NCBI GenBank assembly: GCA_907163375.1
Contig: CAJQUW010007129.1
Location: forward strand, 1-64,000
Direction of reading: 5' to 3'
Origin: Prostheceraeus crozeri
Taxonomy: Eukaryota; Platyhelminthes; Polycladida; Euryleptidae
Length of the DNA: 64,000 nt
The first letter of the stretch is position 1, and every line of letters starts with the position of its first letter. The notes below the pieces were generated by a model. That model saw only the letters and a list, made by a program, of their open reading frames with translations, did not search any database and had not been told where the DNA came from. Made by a program: the position numbers and the translations under genes. This document shows positions 11,470 through 22,487 of this stretch, piece by piece.

Positions 11470-14400
11470 GAAATGAATCCGCAACATCCTCACAAAAGAA
11501 TAACGACTTTTTCCTACCATCCTCTTCAAAACGGCCGCATTCTATGACTGATGAATCCAGTAGTAGTTTGAATCTGGAGCCGACAGGAGTTGATTCGACC
11601 TTCGATAAGCATTCTGATGAACCACCTGCTAAGAAAAGCAGAATTGCTACTGTTCCTGAAACGGAAAGACAAGATGTCCCCTTTCATCCTCCATCCTCCT
11701 TTGAATTTCCTCGAACTAATGGACGTCGGTGTTCTACTGCTCATTTTACTAAACATTCTTGGCTACATTACGATAAGGCAAGCGATCATGTCGTATGTCA
11801 TGTCTGTAGCGCAGCACTGGAGAAGCAACTTCTTAAAAGGACTGACTTCAGAGAAACTGCATTTCTAACTGGATTCAAGAAGTGGAAGAAGGCTTTTGAT
11901 AGATACAAGGATCATGAAAAGTCTGAAATACATAGACTGGCAAATGAAAAGACAATTGGTCAATGGGGAGTTTCTGTTGTTACTCAATTGAATAGCGCAC
12001 ATGAAATAGAACAACGAAGAAACCGTGTAGCCTACCTGGAAGTTATCAGAAATGTAAGGTTACTCGCAATGCAAGGAATGGCTTTAAGAGGTCATAATGA
12101 TCATAATGTTTCTGAGAAGCATAGTAACCTGATGTCGTTTCTGGAAGACAGAGCAGAAGACTTACCGGAACTGGCTGACTGGTTAAATCGGCGCGAAAAT
12201 TATTTGACCCACGATATCCAAAATGAGCTTTTACAGATAATGGCTCATAAGATTCAAAGGGATCTTCTTTCACAAGTACGAGACAGTCCCTACTGTTCTG
12301 TTATTGCTGATGGAACAACAGATATAAGTGGCAAAGAGCAATTTTCATTGTGTATCCGATTTGTCAATAGTGAAGATCTGAAGCCAACCGAATATTTTCT
12401 CGGCTTTCTTGAGGCACCAAGCAGCACTGGAGAAACTCTGTTCCGGGTAATTAAAGATGTTTTCCTTCGCCTTGGAATCGACTGGGAAAAGCTTAGATGG
12501 CAGTGCTTTGATGGTGGAGCAAACATGAAAGGACGATTCAACGGATGCCAAGCTCATATTCGTCGGTCACAACCGCTAGCAAGCTACATCCACTGTTGCA
12601 ATCACTCCTTGGATCTAGCTCTAGTCGAAGAAGCAAAAGAGGTAAATACTGAAGCAAATGTATGAATTTTTTCGTCTTTTATTAATACTATTTCATTATT
12701 TTATCATTAATATTATATAAGTATAAGTATGCTATCATATACGTAGACAAATTATTAAGCTATAGCTATTATACCTCTATACTTCTAGTTGCTTTTTGTG
12801 CTTTAACCTTATTCTAATGCTATTTACATTTTGTTACATATCCACCCTAATGTCATGTTTCATTCTTTTCTTTGCTTAGAATATTCCGTTTTCAGCAAAG
12901 TTTTTGTCTGAAAAATATCTTTATCAAAAACGTCCTTAAATTGATTTACTATTTCAAATGTTCAAATTTTTTTATGACAGAAGGTACTCATGCATTCCTT
13001 TAGAATGTATGAATTCATATTTCATATAAATTATTAAGAATTATCGTCTATTGCAGATTTCCATGATATCCGACGCCTTAAACTGTGTCCGTGATATTGC
13101 TTCGTGCCTGAGATCTTCTGCGTCTAGACTTGACATATTCAATAAATATGTTGAGGATTCGAACACTGAACAAATTAAGAAAACCCGGCTGTTATCTATA
13201 TGCCCTACACGTTGGACGGTGAGGCACAAGGCTTTCGTTCGCTTCATTGAACATTGTGATGCAGTGGTTAGTACAATAACTGATCTTGCTTCTTCGAAAT
13301 CTAAGAAACCAGATATACGTACCAAGCTGCGAGGTTACCAATCATATTTGAAGAAATTTGAAACAATTTTCGCTATGAGATTGTGTGACGAAATATTTGG
13401 TCCATGCGAACGTTTTGCGAAGGAGCTTCAAAAAGTGGAGATGTCAGCAGGTGAGGCTTTGCGAGGAGCAAAGTTTTTGATTAATCATCTAGAAAATTTC
13501 AAGGAGCTACTTGAGAGGGTCGAATCGATGGCTGATGCTTTAGAAACAAACATCAAACCCATCAAGCCTCCGCGACCTGTGCATCCACCCAAACGATATG
13601 AGCATTCACTAACTGCTGCTTCAGATGCAAAGTTGGATGGAATCAATCACTTGCGGCGAATATATTATGAATCCATAGACTTAATAGTGTCACAAATAAA
13701 AGCACGGTTCGATCAAGATGGTTTGAAATGGTAAGTTGGATCTCTCCTATACATTATGTTTTCTTCCACTTCAAAATTTTGACCTCTAAAAACTATTAAA
13801 TACCATACGTCTTATTCTTATTCAAAATATATTTTTTCACTTCTTTGTGACATGTTCCAGCTGAGAATATGCGATAGAGAGATAAAAATGTTGATGTCTG
13901 TCTCTGAAGGCCTGTCTTTCGCTATTTTAGCTTAAACTTTATTTTTCAATGAATCGGCCTGTGAAAGTTGGGTAGTTTTGCGGTTTTTTCTATTTTGAAA
14001 GAACAACAGAAACATATAACCCTATCAAAACAAAGGATTTTCTTTTAACTCGTCACATAACTGCGTGCCCTAAGTGAACAATAACATTAAACGCATTTAT
14101 GCAAATTCAAGATAGTATTATTGTAATATTTTCAATTGACTTTTCAATAATTCGACCTACTCACTAATCATTTTTATGATTTTCAGTTGAATTAAATATT
14201 CATTATTACGACATGAAGTACAATTTTATATTAGAGGTTAATTGTTATGATAGAATAATCATGCAAAAACTAATATAAATGTATACGCACGTACATGTAT
14301 AACGTAAATGTAAGAACCGTCTGATTTCAGTTTGTGCAATCTGGAATACATATTGACACAAAATCAATATGACGAGAAGACACTCAAAGAACTCCTTGGG

Positions 14401-14790
14401 ATTCACTCCAGTGGTTTCGACGTCCCTATGTTATCGGCACAACTTCGACTATTACCAACATTGGGAAGTCATAAAACCGTACCTACTATCATCGAAGCAC
14501 TGAGAGAAGCTGGACCGACAGTCAGGAATATGCTATCGGAGTGTGTCAAACTATGCAAACTAGTGATGGCTGCTCCAACGTCGGTTGCAACTGCCGAGAG
14601 GTCATTTTCGCACCTACGGTATATAAAAAACTATCTCAGGTCGACTATGGGACAAGCTCGCCTAACACATTTAATGATTATTCATTTGTTCCGTGCACAG
14701 TCGCGGAATCTGAATAAGGAGGAAATACTCAAAGAGTTTGTGAGCAGATGCCCACAGAGGAAATCTGTATTTGGCAATTGTCTAAAATAA
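11470..14790 (+). CDS. hAT-superfamily transposase-like gene (TTF zinc finger / DUF4371 type), three visible exons
   Basis: Exons 11470-12641, 13057-13730 and 14331-14790 join in frame: GT donors lie at 12642 and 13731, AG acceptors end at 13056 and 14330, and the phases match. From the ATG at 11544 the product is 743 residues. Residues ~60-135 form a TTF-like zinc finger (CHVC, later H.KSEIH). A DUF4371-type core follows with ADGTTDISGKEQ (first catalytic Asp) and CFDGGANMKG (second). The last exon carries the hAT dimerisation block with TSVATAERSFSHLR. The frame is open from 11544 back to an AG acceptor at 11468-11469, so a further 5' exon is likely. No stops or frameshifts are seen. It could be a live transposase or a domesticated host gene; terminal repeats were not found with confidence. 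Confidence 0.8.
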
Positions 14791-16606
14791 AGACAAACAT
14801 CAAGCCATTATGAAGATCATTTTTAATTGAATCAATGTACATATACAATGTTCTTTCAATTCAAATTTCAACAATAGTACGTTTGCATTAGCCTATAGTA
14901 GCCTAAACAACTGTAAGCAACTGTGTGTGTATAATATACGGGTAAAATACATGGAAACTGCGATAGTAGAGTTTGAATTTACCGGGAAAAGCGTGCCTTA
15001 ACCATGATATAAATACCCATAGACAGTTTAAACTGAAAAATATTTGCTGATATATTATGTTTAACAAGATGTCCTTCAGAAGGTTGAAAGAATTATTTGT
15101 AAACAGGCCTTTGAGGTACCGTATACACATGAACATACACAAATAAGCCCAAATAAATAATTGAATAAACAACAAAACACGTTCAAGTGAAATTCTCATG
15201 AACAACCGCTGCCCCCCCCCCCCCCAACAGAAAAAGCGCTCCGCCGCCCTTGATAGGTCATAGGCTACAAGTAAAAGACATGATTAAAATCTAATGAAAA
15301 TATACCGATGATGCAATCAGAAACGAACAAAAAGAAATTGAAACTTTAAAAATTGATAATAGTTTGATTGGTAGAACAAATGAAAATGCTAAAACCTAAG
15401 CAATAACCGTTTGAATATCCATTCCTTCGAAAGATCCTTCATCAAGATTTTGGTGGAAAGGAGCAACCAGTGTTGTCTTTACAAGTGCGCCTAAGTAAAA
15501 ATGAGTCGCTGCTGATGTCAATATATTTTTATCTCATATTAGACATCTCATGATTATGGAGCATCATCTGTGAGGAGGCCTTCAATTTATAATCAAACTC
15601 CGACGAACAAATGAAATGTGATTATGATCTCAGTGATTCATAAATTGCGAAGATCATATTGAATGAAAAGCAAACCAAGCGGTGTGACATGGTATGGGAG
15701 TTGAGCGTGCCTTAGACATCTTATATTAATCATAGATGTCCCTGGTATTATGTACATAACAAACGGAAACCATCAGATATCACACTCCAAATTACAGGTA
15801 AAACTATGCGTTCTGATAGATATCATACGATATTTTCAAGCATTATCCTATAACAAACTCAGGCCTGCGGCCGTCGTTTGTTATGTTGATATACTGTCAA
15901 AAATCGTTTGATATCCTATACATAAAACATCATTTAAACTATACCAGTTTATCTCACCATGTATTTTTGCCATGTAGAAATCTTATTAAATCCCTAATAT
16001 CCCTTGCCCTGATAATGGCAGGGACAATTTACTAGATGCAGAAATCGAGCCTGAAAAGAAAACGATTGGATGCATAAAAACTATAATCAAGACATATCGA
16101 AGACATTTCCAGATATCACAAATCATGTGGTGTATCATACTATGGCGTGTTCAAAATTCCAAATGCACTGATTTCCCATCTGGTTGAGTAACTGTCATCT
16201 TTTTCGGTGTAATGCCCAATCTCGTACAAAGCGATCCAACGTCAGATGGTGAACTTGCATCACATATTGTGAGGTTGCTTGTATGATTCGTCGAAGTATG
16301 GACCTGTGAAGAAGCAGTTGAGCAACTTAGCACTTCAGTGCCTAACCATCCGCTTTTCCCCTATTGCGTTATATACGTCAACGTCAAATATTTTGGTACC
16401 TGCCTTGTTATATTCTCCTGGAATTCATTGTCAGTAATCGGCTGCGCATGTCGAACGGATGTTGCGTTTTGATTTGTCGTTCTTGGAATAATAGTACTAA
16501 TTTCATAAAAATTTAACCGATCATTTACATCACTTTCGCCGGATTCCGATTCGCTCTCTTAAATATAAATTGCCATTCCTCTCAAACTCAAACGTAATTT
16601 ATAAAT
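14791..16606. other. Intergenic; no gene recognised
   Basis: AT-rich DNA without a convincing ORF. A run of 14 or more C bases lies at about 15212-15226, followed by a GC-rich CGCTCCGCCGCCCTTG patch to about 15252, where a hAT-like terminus could end, although no partner was found upstream. The rest shows nothing recognisable. Confidence 0.5.
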
Positions 16607-16924
16607 TTGAAAGTATGTGGATGCAGGTATATTGGGAGGACGACAAGATGTCTTGGAGAGAGAATGTCAGAACACGTCCCAAAATGGCTTGATAAACCTC
16701 AGAAGTGTCCCACAAGATCGACAAATATTCCATCCAGCAGTGTTACTCGACATCTCCAAATTTGTGATGCTTCCTCGACTGATGCCAGAAGAAGGTTTTC
16801 TGTGATTTACAAGTGCATGCGGTATGACATCCCTTCAATTATAGAGGCTCTCATTATCAAACGAAGGAGTCCAGATCTTTGTGCTCAAAAGGATTTTATA
16901 ACTAGTGTTTTCCTTCCGTGGTAG
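16607..16924 (+). pseudogene. Penelope-like GIY-YIG endonuclease, 5'-truncated fragment
   Basis: A 105-codon open stretch reads VCGCRYIGRTTRCLGERMSE, then SSVTRHLQICDASS, FSVIYKC and IIEALIIKRRSPDLC..., ending in a tryptophan before the stop. The GIY-YIG core (Y-I-G-R-T), the conserved R and H (ERMSEH) and the Glu of IIEAL are all present, as in the C-terminal nuclease of Penelope-like retroelements. No RT lies upstream, so this is a 5'-truncated insertion. It is a different family from the tandem copies at the start of the window. Its 3' UTR is interrupted by the P element 46 bp downstream. Confidence 0.75.
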
Positions 16925-16963
16925 ATTTTCTTTTTCCATTTTTATGCTTTCTATGAGTACTAG

Positions 16964-16970
16964 GTTGTAT
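16964..16970 (+). repeat. P element target-site duplication, left
   Basis: GTTGTAT directly abuts the left terminal repeat and recurs directly after the right one at 21169-21175. Confidence 0.85.
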
Positions 16971-17016
16971 CAGGGAACCCTAGTTATCGGCGCTACGCTT
17001 GACCAGGAAGTGACAT
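16971..17016 (+). repeat. P element left terminal inverted repeat
   Basis: Begins CAGGGAACCC and pairs with the right end at 21121-21168. The first ~24 bases match perfectly, then come a few mismatches, then GACCAGGAAGTGACAT matches again. Confidence 0.85.
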
Positions 17017-17172
17017 TGAAATTTCACGCCTACAAGTTGAGTCTTGACAAAATTACAAGTTTCTATGTACTTTCATCATTTCATGTCTATTAATGCAGTG
17101 AACAAGTTGTCCGTTTTCAGAGCTGTCACAAATTAAAGTTTAGCAGACATTTCTGATAAGTGCACTGCAGGC

Positions 17173-19947
17173 ATGCCAAATAAATGTTGCGTACCAGAAT
17201 GTAGTGCTAAAAATCAATCAGGAACATCGCCAAAGATGACTTTGCACAAGTTTCCAACATCAGATGAAGAGCTGTTAGAAATGTGGATAAGATGTATACC
17301 TCGAAAGTGGGAAAAAATGGACCTCCAAGTTTTGCGAAGTAATGCCAACAACTTTAGAGTCTGCTCTGAACATTTCAACGAACAGGATTTTGTAGAATCA
17401 TCATGTGATACCAACAACTGGAGAAAAACTGAACCTCGAACGTTGTGCAACAGAAGATTGAGTAAAGCCGCATTTCCTTCCATCTTTAAAAATGCTCCAG
17501 CCTACATGTCTCGCAATGTACCACGAAAAAGATCGTCAGCCTCTTTAATGGAAAATCGACGTAAAAGAACATTGGAGGAAATGGAAAGGAGGAACACCGA
17601 ATTTTTGTCTCAAGACATTGTAGATTCCTATTCAGATTTGAGGACTTATGAAGCGCCAAACCATCTACAACATTTCAATAAAGTGTGGAATAAATCTTCC
17701 TTATCTTTTTGTGTAATTCGTACTGAACACGATGTACCGAAAATTGTTAAATCCCTTACCATCACTGATGATCTCCATTTTTTTACAACTATCGATGAAG
17801 CGAAACTTCACTCATTTGGTAGAGAGATATGCCCTTCAGGAAAGATTTCTCTTTTTTCACAAATTGATAATTTGCTCACTCTATTGAACAATCTATCTAC
17901 CGCTGAAATAGATTCGAAAACATTACTTGAAAACGTTATCTTGATCTGTGAGAGACTGATCGATCAATTTGAAGAGGAAGAATGTGAAATGAACTATTCA
18001 AAGATGTCTTTTATTACTGAGCAATTGAAATTGTTGACAAAAAATAGGCCAAATTATTCCCCCGCAATGCTGTCAATGATGTTCCTTTTAAATAATCACA
18101 GTGCAAGTGCATATGAGTTTTTGCGTGGAACAAACTGCTTGACTCTACCGAGTAAGCGTCATCTACAGAGACTGACAGCATCCTTTTCTGATTCGCCAAA
18201 CGATGATACCATGATTCAATATTTACAAACAAAAGTTACTGAAATGTCGCTTGAAGTAAGACACGTCATTTTATGCATTGATGAGATTCACGTAAAAAGA
18301 AAGGTAGAATTTGGTGGTGGAAGATTATATGGCGATGGAGATACTGGATCGACGCCTGGTCTTGCACGGGCTGTTTGTGGATTTCTTGTTAAATCATTGA
18401 GAAATAATTTCCAAGACGTCATTTGTTTGGCTCCTACCACAAATCTGACTACATGTGATTTGTATAAATTGTTCGTGAGAAATCTACGTCTTCTGGAAGC
18501 AGCTGAGTTGATTACTACTGCCTGCGTAGTGGATAATAGCCCAGTGAATCGCAGCTTCGTTTTGTCACTTTGTCCTGATAAGAATAATTACAAGATCATC
18601 AATCCAGTTTCAGGAGCTCCATTGTTTATGATATTTGACCCAGTCCATAACTTCAAAAATATTTACAATAATTGGACAACCAAAATTGTGTTTGAATTTC
18701 CTGACTTTGAAAATCCGAAAGTGACTCATACAGCTGACATTTCCGATGTTCGCACACTGGTTGAAATGGAATCAGGACTCTCTGCCAGAATCGCATATAA
18801 GCTTAATCATCGGGTATTAGAGCCACACGGTCTTGAAAAAACAAGTGTTTCTCTGGCAGCGTCAGTGTTTGATGAGTCAACCATTGCTGCGGCACAGTTG
18901 TACGATTTATCAGACGGATTCATTCGATTTTTAAAACTGATCAACAGAATATGGACTATATGGAATATAAAATCACCTTCCAAGGGCAAGCATAAGCGGC
19001 TTCCTGATGCGAATCCCATCCAGAAAAATGACAAGAGAATTCAGCTTTTGCTACAATTTTCAGATTTTTTCAACAACTGGGAAAGTTCCAAACTACCAGG
19101 TTTATCAAAGCCAACTTTCTTAGCTGTAAGACAGTGCTGCAAAACTCTAGCCGAACTGATTGTATACTTGATCGAAGAATGCAATTTCACAACAGTATTT
19201 CCCGGCTTGATTGTCAATGATTGGATAGAGCGTAGATTCGGTAGATATCGCCAATTTCACGGTGGAAATTTTCTTGTTTCTGTCCGACAGGTTCTTCAAG
19301 CCGAAAAGAAAATTCGGGTATCAACTCTCCTAAAATTCTACGGATTTAAACTGAATGATTTGCAGCACTTCAGTGATGAAGAAGATTCCATGCACTTGCT
19401 CTCTCAATCTATCATATCATTACCATTGAGCGAATCTTCTGAATCATGGGACAAAAGCATGATTCTCTACATAGGAGGATACATCGCTCAATCATTGGGA
19501 AAACGTTTGAAATGTCATCCATGTAAAGAATTTTTGATTCACTCTGAGTTCCTAGCTATGGAATCTGAAATTCATCTTCGCTTAATAAACATAAGAAGCA
19601 GAGGAGGCTTGAAACGTCCATCACCATTTGTTGTCTCTCTCGTTTCATCTGCTTATCAGACAATTGCAAGAATCAGAGATGACTCTGAGCTACAGTCAGA
19701 ACTGTTCTACAGAAGTTCTGTCACAGCAATTTTGAGCAAAATGACGCTAGAATCATCCAACGAAATACGATCATTCAACAAGATTGGTTGTGATTGTGAC
19801 TTGAAGCAGCTAGCATTCAGAGTACTCTTTCATGCATATAACACATTCTTGAAAAACTATGCCTCAGAAATGAGTGACAGTCAATCATCCGCTTCGTTGG
19901 CGTACAGGCGTCGCAAATTTGCAGTCAGTCAAGTGAACTCATCTTAG
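17173..19947 (+). CDS. THAP9-like P-element transposase
   Basis: An uninterrupted 924-codon frame. Residues 1-~100 are a THAP C2CH zinc finger: CCVPEC at 5-10, LHKFP, a Trp in MWIRC, RVCSEHF, and AFPSIF matching the AVPTIF box; it would bind sites near the element ends. After a linker comes the P-element transposase core: CIDEIHVK with the first catalytic Asp at residue 370, VVDNSPVNRSFV with the second at 454, and FDPVHNFKNIYNN at ~488-500, the block that precedes the C-terminal catalytic half. Length is close to THAP9 and Drosophila P transposase (roughly 750-900). It lies between matched terminal repeats with no stops or frameshifts, so it may be competent. An upstream ATG is not needed: this start directly begins the THAP signature. 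Confidence 0.9.
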   Translation: MPNKCCVPECSAKNQSGTSPKMTLHKFPTSDEELLEMWIRCIPRKWEKMDLQVLRSNANNFRVCSEHFNEQDFVESSCDTNNWRKTEPRTLCNRRLSKAAFPSIFKNAPAYMSRNVPRKRSSASLMENRRKRTLEEMERRNTEFLSQDIVDSYSDLRTYEAPNHLQHFNKVWNKSSLSFCVIRTEHDVPKIVKSLTITDDLHFFTTIDEAKLHSFGREICPSGKISLFSQIDNLLTLLNNLSTAEIDSKTLLENVILICERLIDQFEEEECEMNYSKMSFITEQLKLLTKNRPNYSPAMLSMMFLLNNHSASAYEFLRGTNCLTLPSKRHLQRLTASFSDSPNDDTMIQYLQTKVTEMSLEVRHVILCIDEIHVKRKVEFGGGRLYGDGDTGSTPGLARAVCGFLVKSLRNNFQDVICLAPTTNLTTCDLYKLFVRNLRLLEAAELITTACVVDNSPVNRSFVLSLCPDKNNYKIINPVSGAPLFMIFDPVHNFKNIYNNWTTKIVFEFPDFENPKVTHTADISDVRTLVEMESGLSARIAYKLNHRVLEPHGLEKTSVSLAASVFDESTIAAAQLYDLSDGFIRFLKLINRIWTIWNIKSPSKGKHKRLPDANPIQKNDKRIQLLLQFSDFFNNWESSKLPGLSKPTFLAVRQCCKTLAELIVYLIEECNFTTVFPGLIVNDWIERRFGRYRQFHGGNFLVSVRQVLQAEKKIRVSTLLKFYGFKLNDLQHFSDEEDSMHLLSQSIISLPLSESSESWDKSMILYIGGYIAQSLGKRLKCHPCKEFLIHSEFLAMESEIHLRLINIRSRGGLKRPSPFVVSLVSSAYQTIARIRDDSELQSELFYRSSVTAILSKMTLESSNEIRSFNKIGCDCDLKQLAFRVLFHAYNTFLKNYASEMSDSQSSASLAYRRRKFAVSQVNSS

Positions 19948-20169
19948 TTTTTGGCATGTTGCATAATTCTTCTTTGATCACGCATTGGTAAAGTTTATGC
20001 GTATATTGGTATTGCAGTGGTATAGTGAAATTCCAATATGTTCTGATAATTATTGTCATGCGAGTGTTGTCAAAAGAACATAATTAATGTGATCCCGTGA
20101 ATAATAAAATGTTAAGCATCAACAGTAATACTGAATTTTCTAAGACTCAACTTGTAGGAATGATACATA

Positions 20170-21106
20170 TGTAACAGGGTTGCTTATTTGTTTATATGTA
20201 ATAAAATTATAACTAGTACTTAACGTAAATATTTTAATTATAGGTGTTGGTATTTTCACTATTGATGTGAAGAACTAAATTGTATATAGGTATTGCTCAC
20301 AAATCTGGGAGCATTGGCGCAATTTTCTGGTGAAGGGTTGTAAAGTTATATCACATTCAAGTGATAACTGAGGATTTCACGGACATGTATATATTGTATA
20401 TAATTGTAAGGTGTTGGTGGCTTCCGATTTATGGGGTTTTGGGTGGTTTCTGGGTAAAAGTATAGGCAAACATAAGATAAACATGAATTAAGTATTTCTG
20501 GTGTTAGAATGTACCATTTTATTATAAATGCAATGAGTAAAGCTCACGGCGGCTAGCGTGCGCGGTCAACAAAAACGTTGCTCTCTTAAAATTATACGGC
20601 TGATGGTAAGTCACTGCTCTCAACTGAACTAAGAAGTTTTAGGCAAGTGGCGTAGGTTTATGACATAGATTTATGATATTTCCTTTGCGGCTAATTAATT
20701 AATCGTAAGCAGCATTATAACTTTGCCGTCGCATCTGCGGGTTACGATATATGTAAGAAGTTAGCAAGACATAATTTCAGCTGAATTAGGAGGTTGGGGT
20801 TTTATGATACTTCTGTTTCAGCTTATTAACTGCTACCCACAACCGTTATAACGTACCTGGGTAATACCCACAGATTCATTCGAGTTAGGGTATTACCTAT
20901 AATACCTAGTAACTGGTAGGGCAGGGTTAATAACTAACCAGGCGCATCTTCGAGTGACGTTCGCGTGGCTGCTCCGGTGCTCGTCCACATCATAAAGGAT
21001 TCGACGTGGTTAACTTGGAATAACCGGATCGTGATACGGAGACTGGTAGGTTTCTTACTGTAGTAATCAATTGGGTTAAGGGTCTCTCATAGCTCGGTCT
21101 GTTACA
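20170..21106 (+). mobile_element. Solo LTR of a Ty3/gypsy retrotransposon
   Basis: Starts TGTAACAG and ends CTGTTACA (perfect 8-bp inverted ends), 937 bp long. The 4-bp duplication CATA lies at 20166-20169 and 21107-21110. It is nearly identical to the 3' LTR at 39045-39981. No internal retrotransposon sequence follows; the DNA runs straight on into the P-element right end. It therefore looks like the product of LTR-LTR recombination, inserted in the 3' part of the P element. Confidence 0.9.
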
Positions 21107-21120
21107 CATAGAGATTTTTC

Positions 21121-21168
21121 GAATGTCACTTCCTGGTCAAGGGGAGCGCCGATAACTAGGGTTCCCTG
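21121..21168 (-). repeat. P element right terminal inverted repeat (copy A)
   Basis: Ends AGGGTTCCCTG and is the inverted partner of 16971-17016; followed by the GTTGTAT duplication. Its counterpart in copy B is at 39996-40043. Confidence 0.85.
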
Positions 21169-21175
21169 GTTGTAT

Positions 21176-21360
21176 AGTGTCTTACAGTAATACTATGCTT
21201 TGATTTCTATTATGTTTATGTATAAGGATATCTCTATATTTTCCTAAGTATCTGTTATGAATGATTCAAATTTTATATCTAAGTTTGCATCTAGGATTTG
21301 TTTCTGTCCAAAGTTGACACCCGTTGAGATTGGACGAAAGGCATCGTGCTAATAGATCAT
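21176..21360 (+). mobile_element. Probable continuation of Penelope-like 3' region (copy A)
   Basis: Removing the P element and one GTTGTAT joins this sequence to the 3' side of the GIY-YIG fragment. It contains AAAGTTGACACCCGTTGAG followed by ATTGGACGAAAGGCATCGTGC, resembling 3' untranslated tails of such elements. The assignment is inference from context. Confidence 0.4.
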
Positions 21361-22487
21361 AATGTGAATTTCGTGGCTCTTTTTATTTATAAACTATCAA
21401 AAGGGGATTCATTTTTTAAATACATAAATTTCTTCAAAATAATTGTCCACTGCTTGGTACTCGCCTCTCGCTCAACAATTTTAAAATTTATTGCAATCAT
21501 GTATGTTACCATAGAAGTGGACTTTCTATGGCATTATTAATTTCTATGTATGTTACACGATTTTACCATGGGATTCTACGATGATATTCCACATTTCAAA
21601 ATCATATCTATGCACTTCCGTGACCAGTTAATCGTCCCTGTTAACCTGTTATTTGCCACATTCGACATCTGTCGACCATACTGAAAATCAAGAATATTTT
21701 GTGGAAAATGGCATATATCTGTGAAGATTAGTAAGGGAATATCACAAGCAAGTCTCTGTCAATATAAATTAGGTGTTTATTTCAAATTCCTAACTGTTTT
21801 CACTTTGAAAAATCTTCCGTTTAAGAGTGCATAATATTTTTCATTCTTTTGCATTTTTGCGCACTATTTTTTTAAAACTATTTAAGGTAGTTCCCTTTTT
21901 CATCAGTTAAAACTTTACGTCCAAAATACCGTTCTTGCCTTTAGAATTTCTTTTCCGCAAGCATTAGTTCGATAATTTATGCTTGATTTTGTATGGTCGA
22001 CAAATGTCGACCGTGGTAAATCTCCGGAGAAAATAGTTGATTTATCTTAGTCGTAAATTTCCGATACTTGCCGTGATAAATTTGAAGCGACTTCGTTTTA
22101 TAATACATGATGACAATTTCTGCTTCGGTTGAGTACGCGCATATCGTGTAGCAATTACATTTGGACATGAACAGAGTGACGTGAATTACAACTAAAAGTG
22201 TGACGTAGGACTGTGTGAGGATGGTAAATTTCCAATGATTTCTTCCCTCACAGATGATAGGCTACATCGTGAGTCCCTCGCGCGCATTTCGTGTGGCGTC
22301 ACAAATTCTATGAACTACTACATCTATTGTAATTAGAAGCATCGTATATCAGTTTTTGACATCATGCCGAAGCGCAAAGCTGTTTCTCCCGATTTTGTAC
22401 CTAGAAAATCCATGCGTTTGGTGCTCATAGGCAAGTAGGACAACATTTCTTTCAATCAACCTTGAACAGTCGCCAGCGAAAATGTGC

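Larger units (their letters stand above)
16971..21168 (+). mobile_element. P-superfamily DNA transposon with TIRs and TSD
   Basis: Left end CAGGGAACCCTAGTTATC and its inverted counterpart at 21121-21168 are terminal inverted repeats of about 46 bp with three mismatches (in the GCTACGCTTG part). A 7-bp target duplication GTTGTAT flanks them (16964-16970 and 21169-21175; it can be read as 8 bp if the outermost C is excluded), fitting the 7-8 bp known for the P superfamily. The only long ORF is the THAP transposase. A 937-bp solo LTR plus its 4-bp duplication is inserted after the stop codon; without these the element is about 3.26 kb. It is inserted in the 3' part of a Penelope-like fragment. 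Confidence 0.9.

Noticed and set aside
15205-15252. Right terminal repeat of the hAT element (complement CAAGGGCGGCGGAGCG).
   Set aside because: It resembles hAT ends, but no matching left end or 8-bp duplication was found upstream of the gene.
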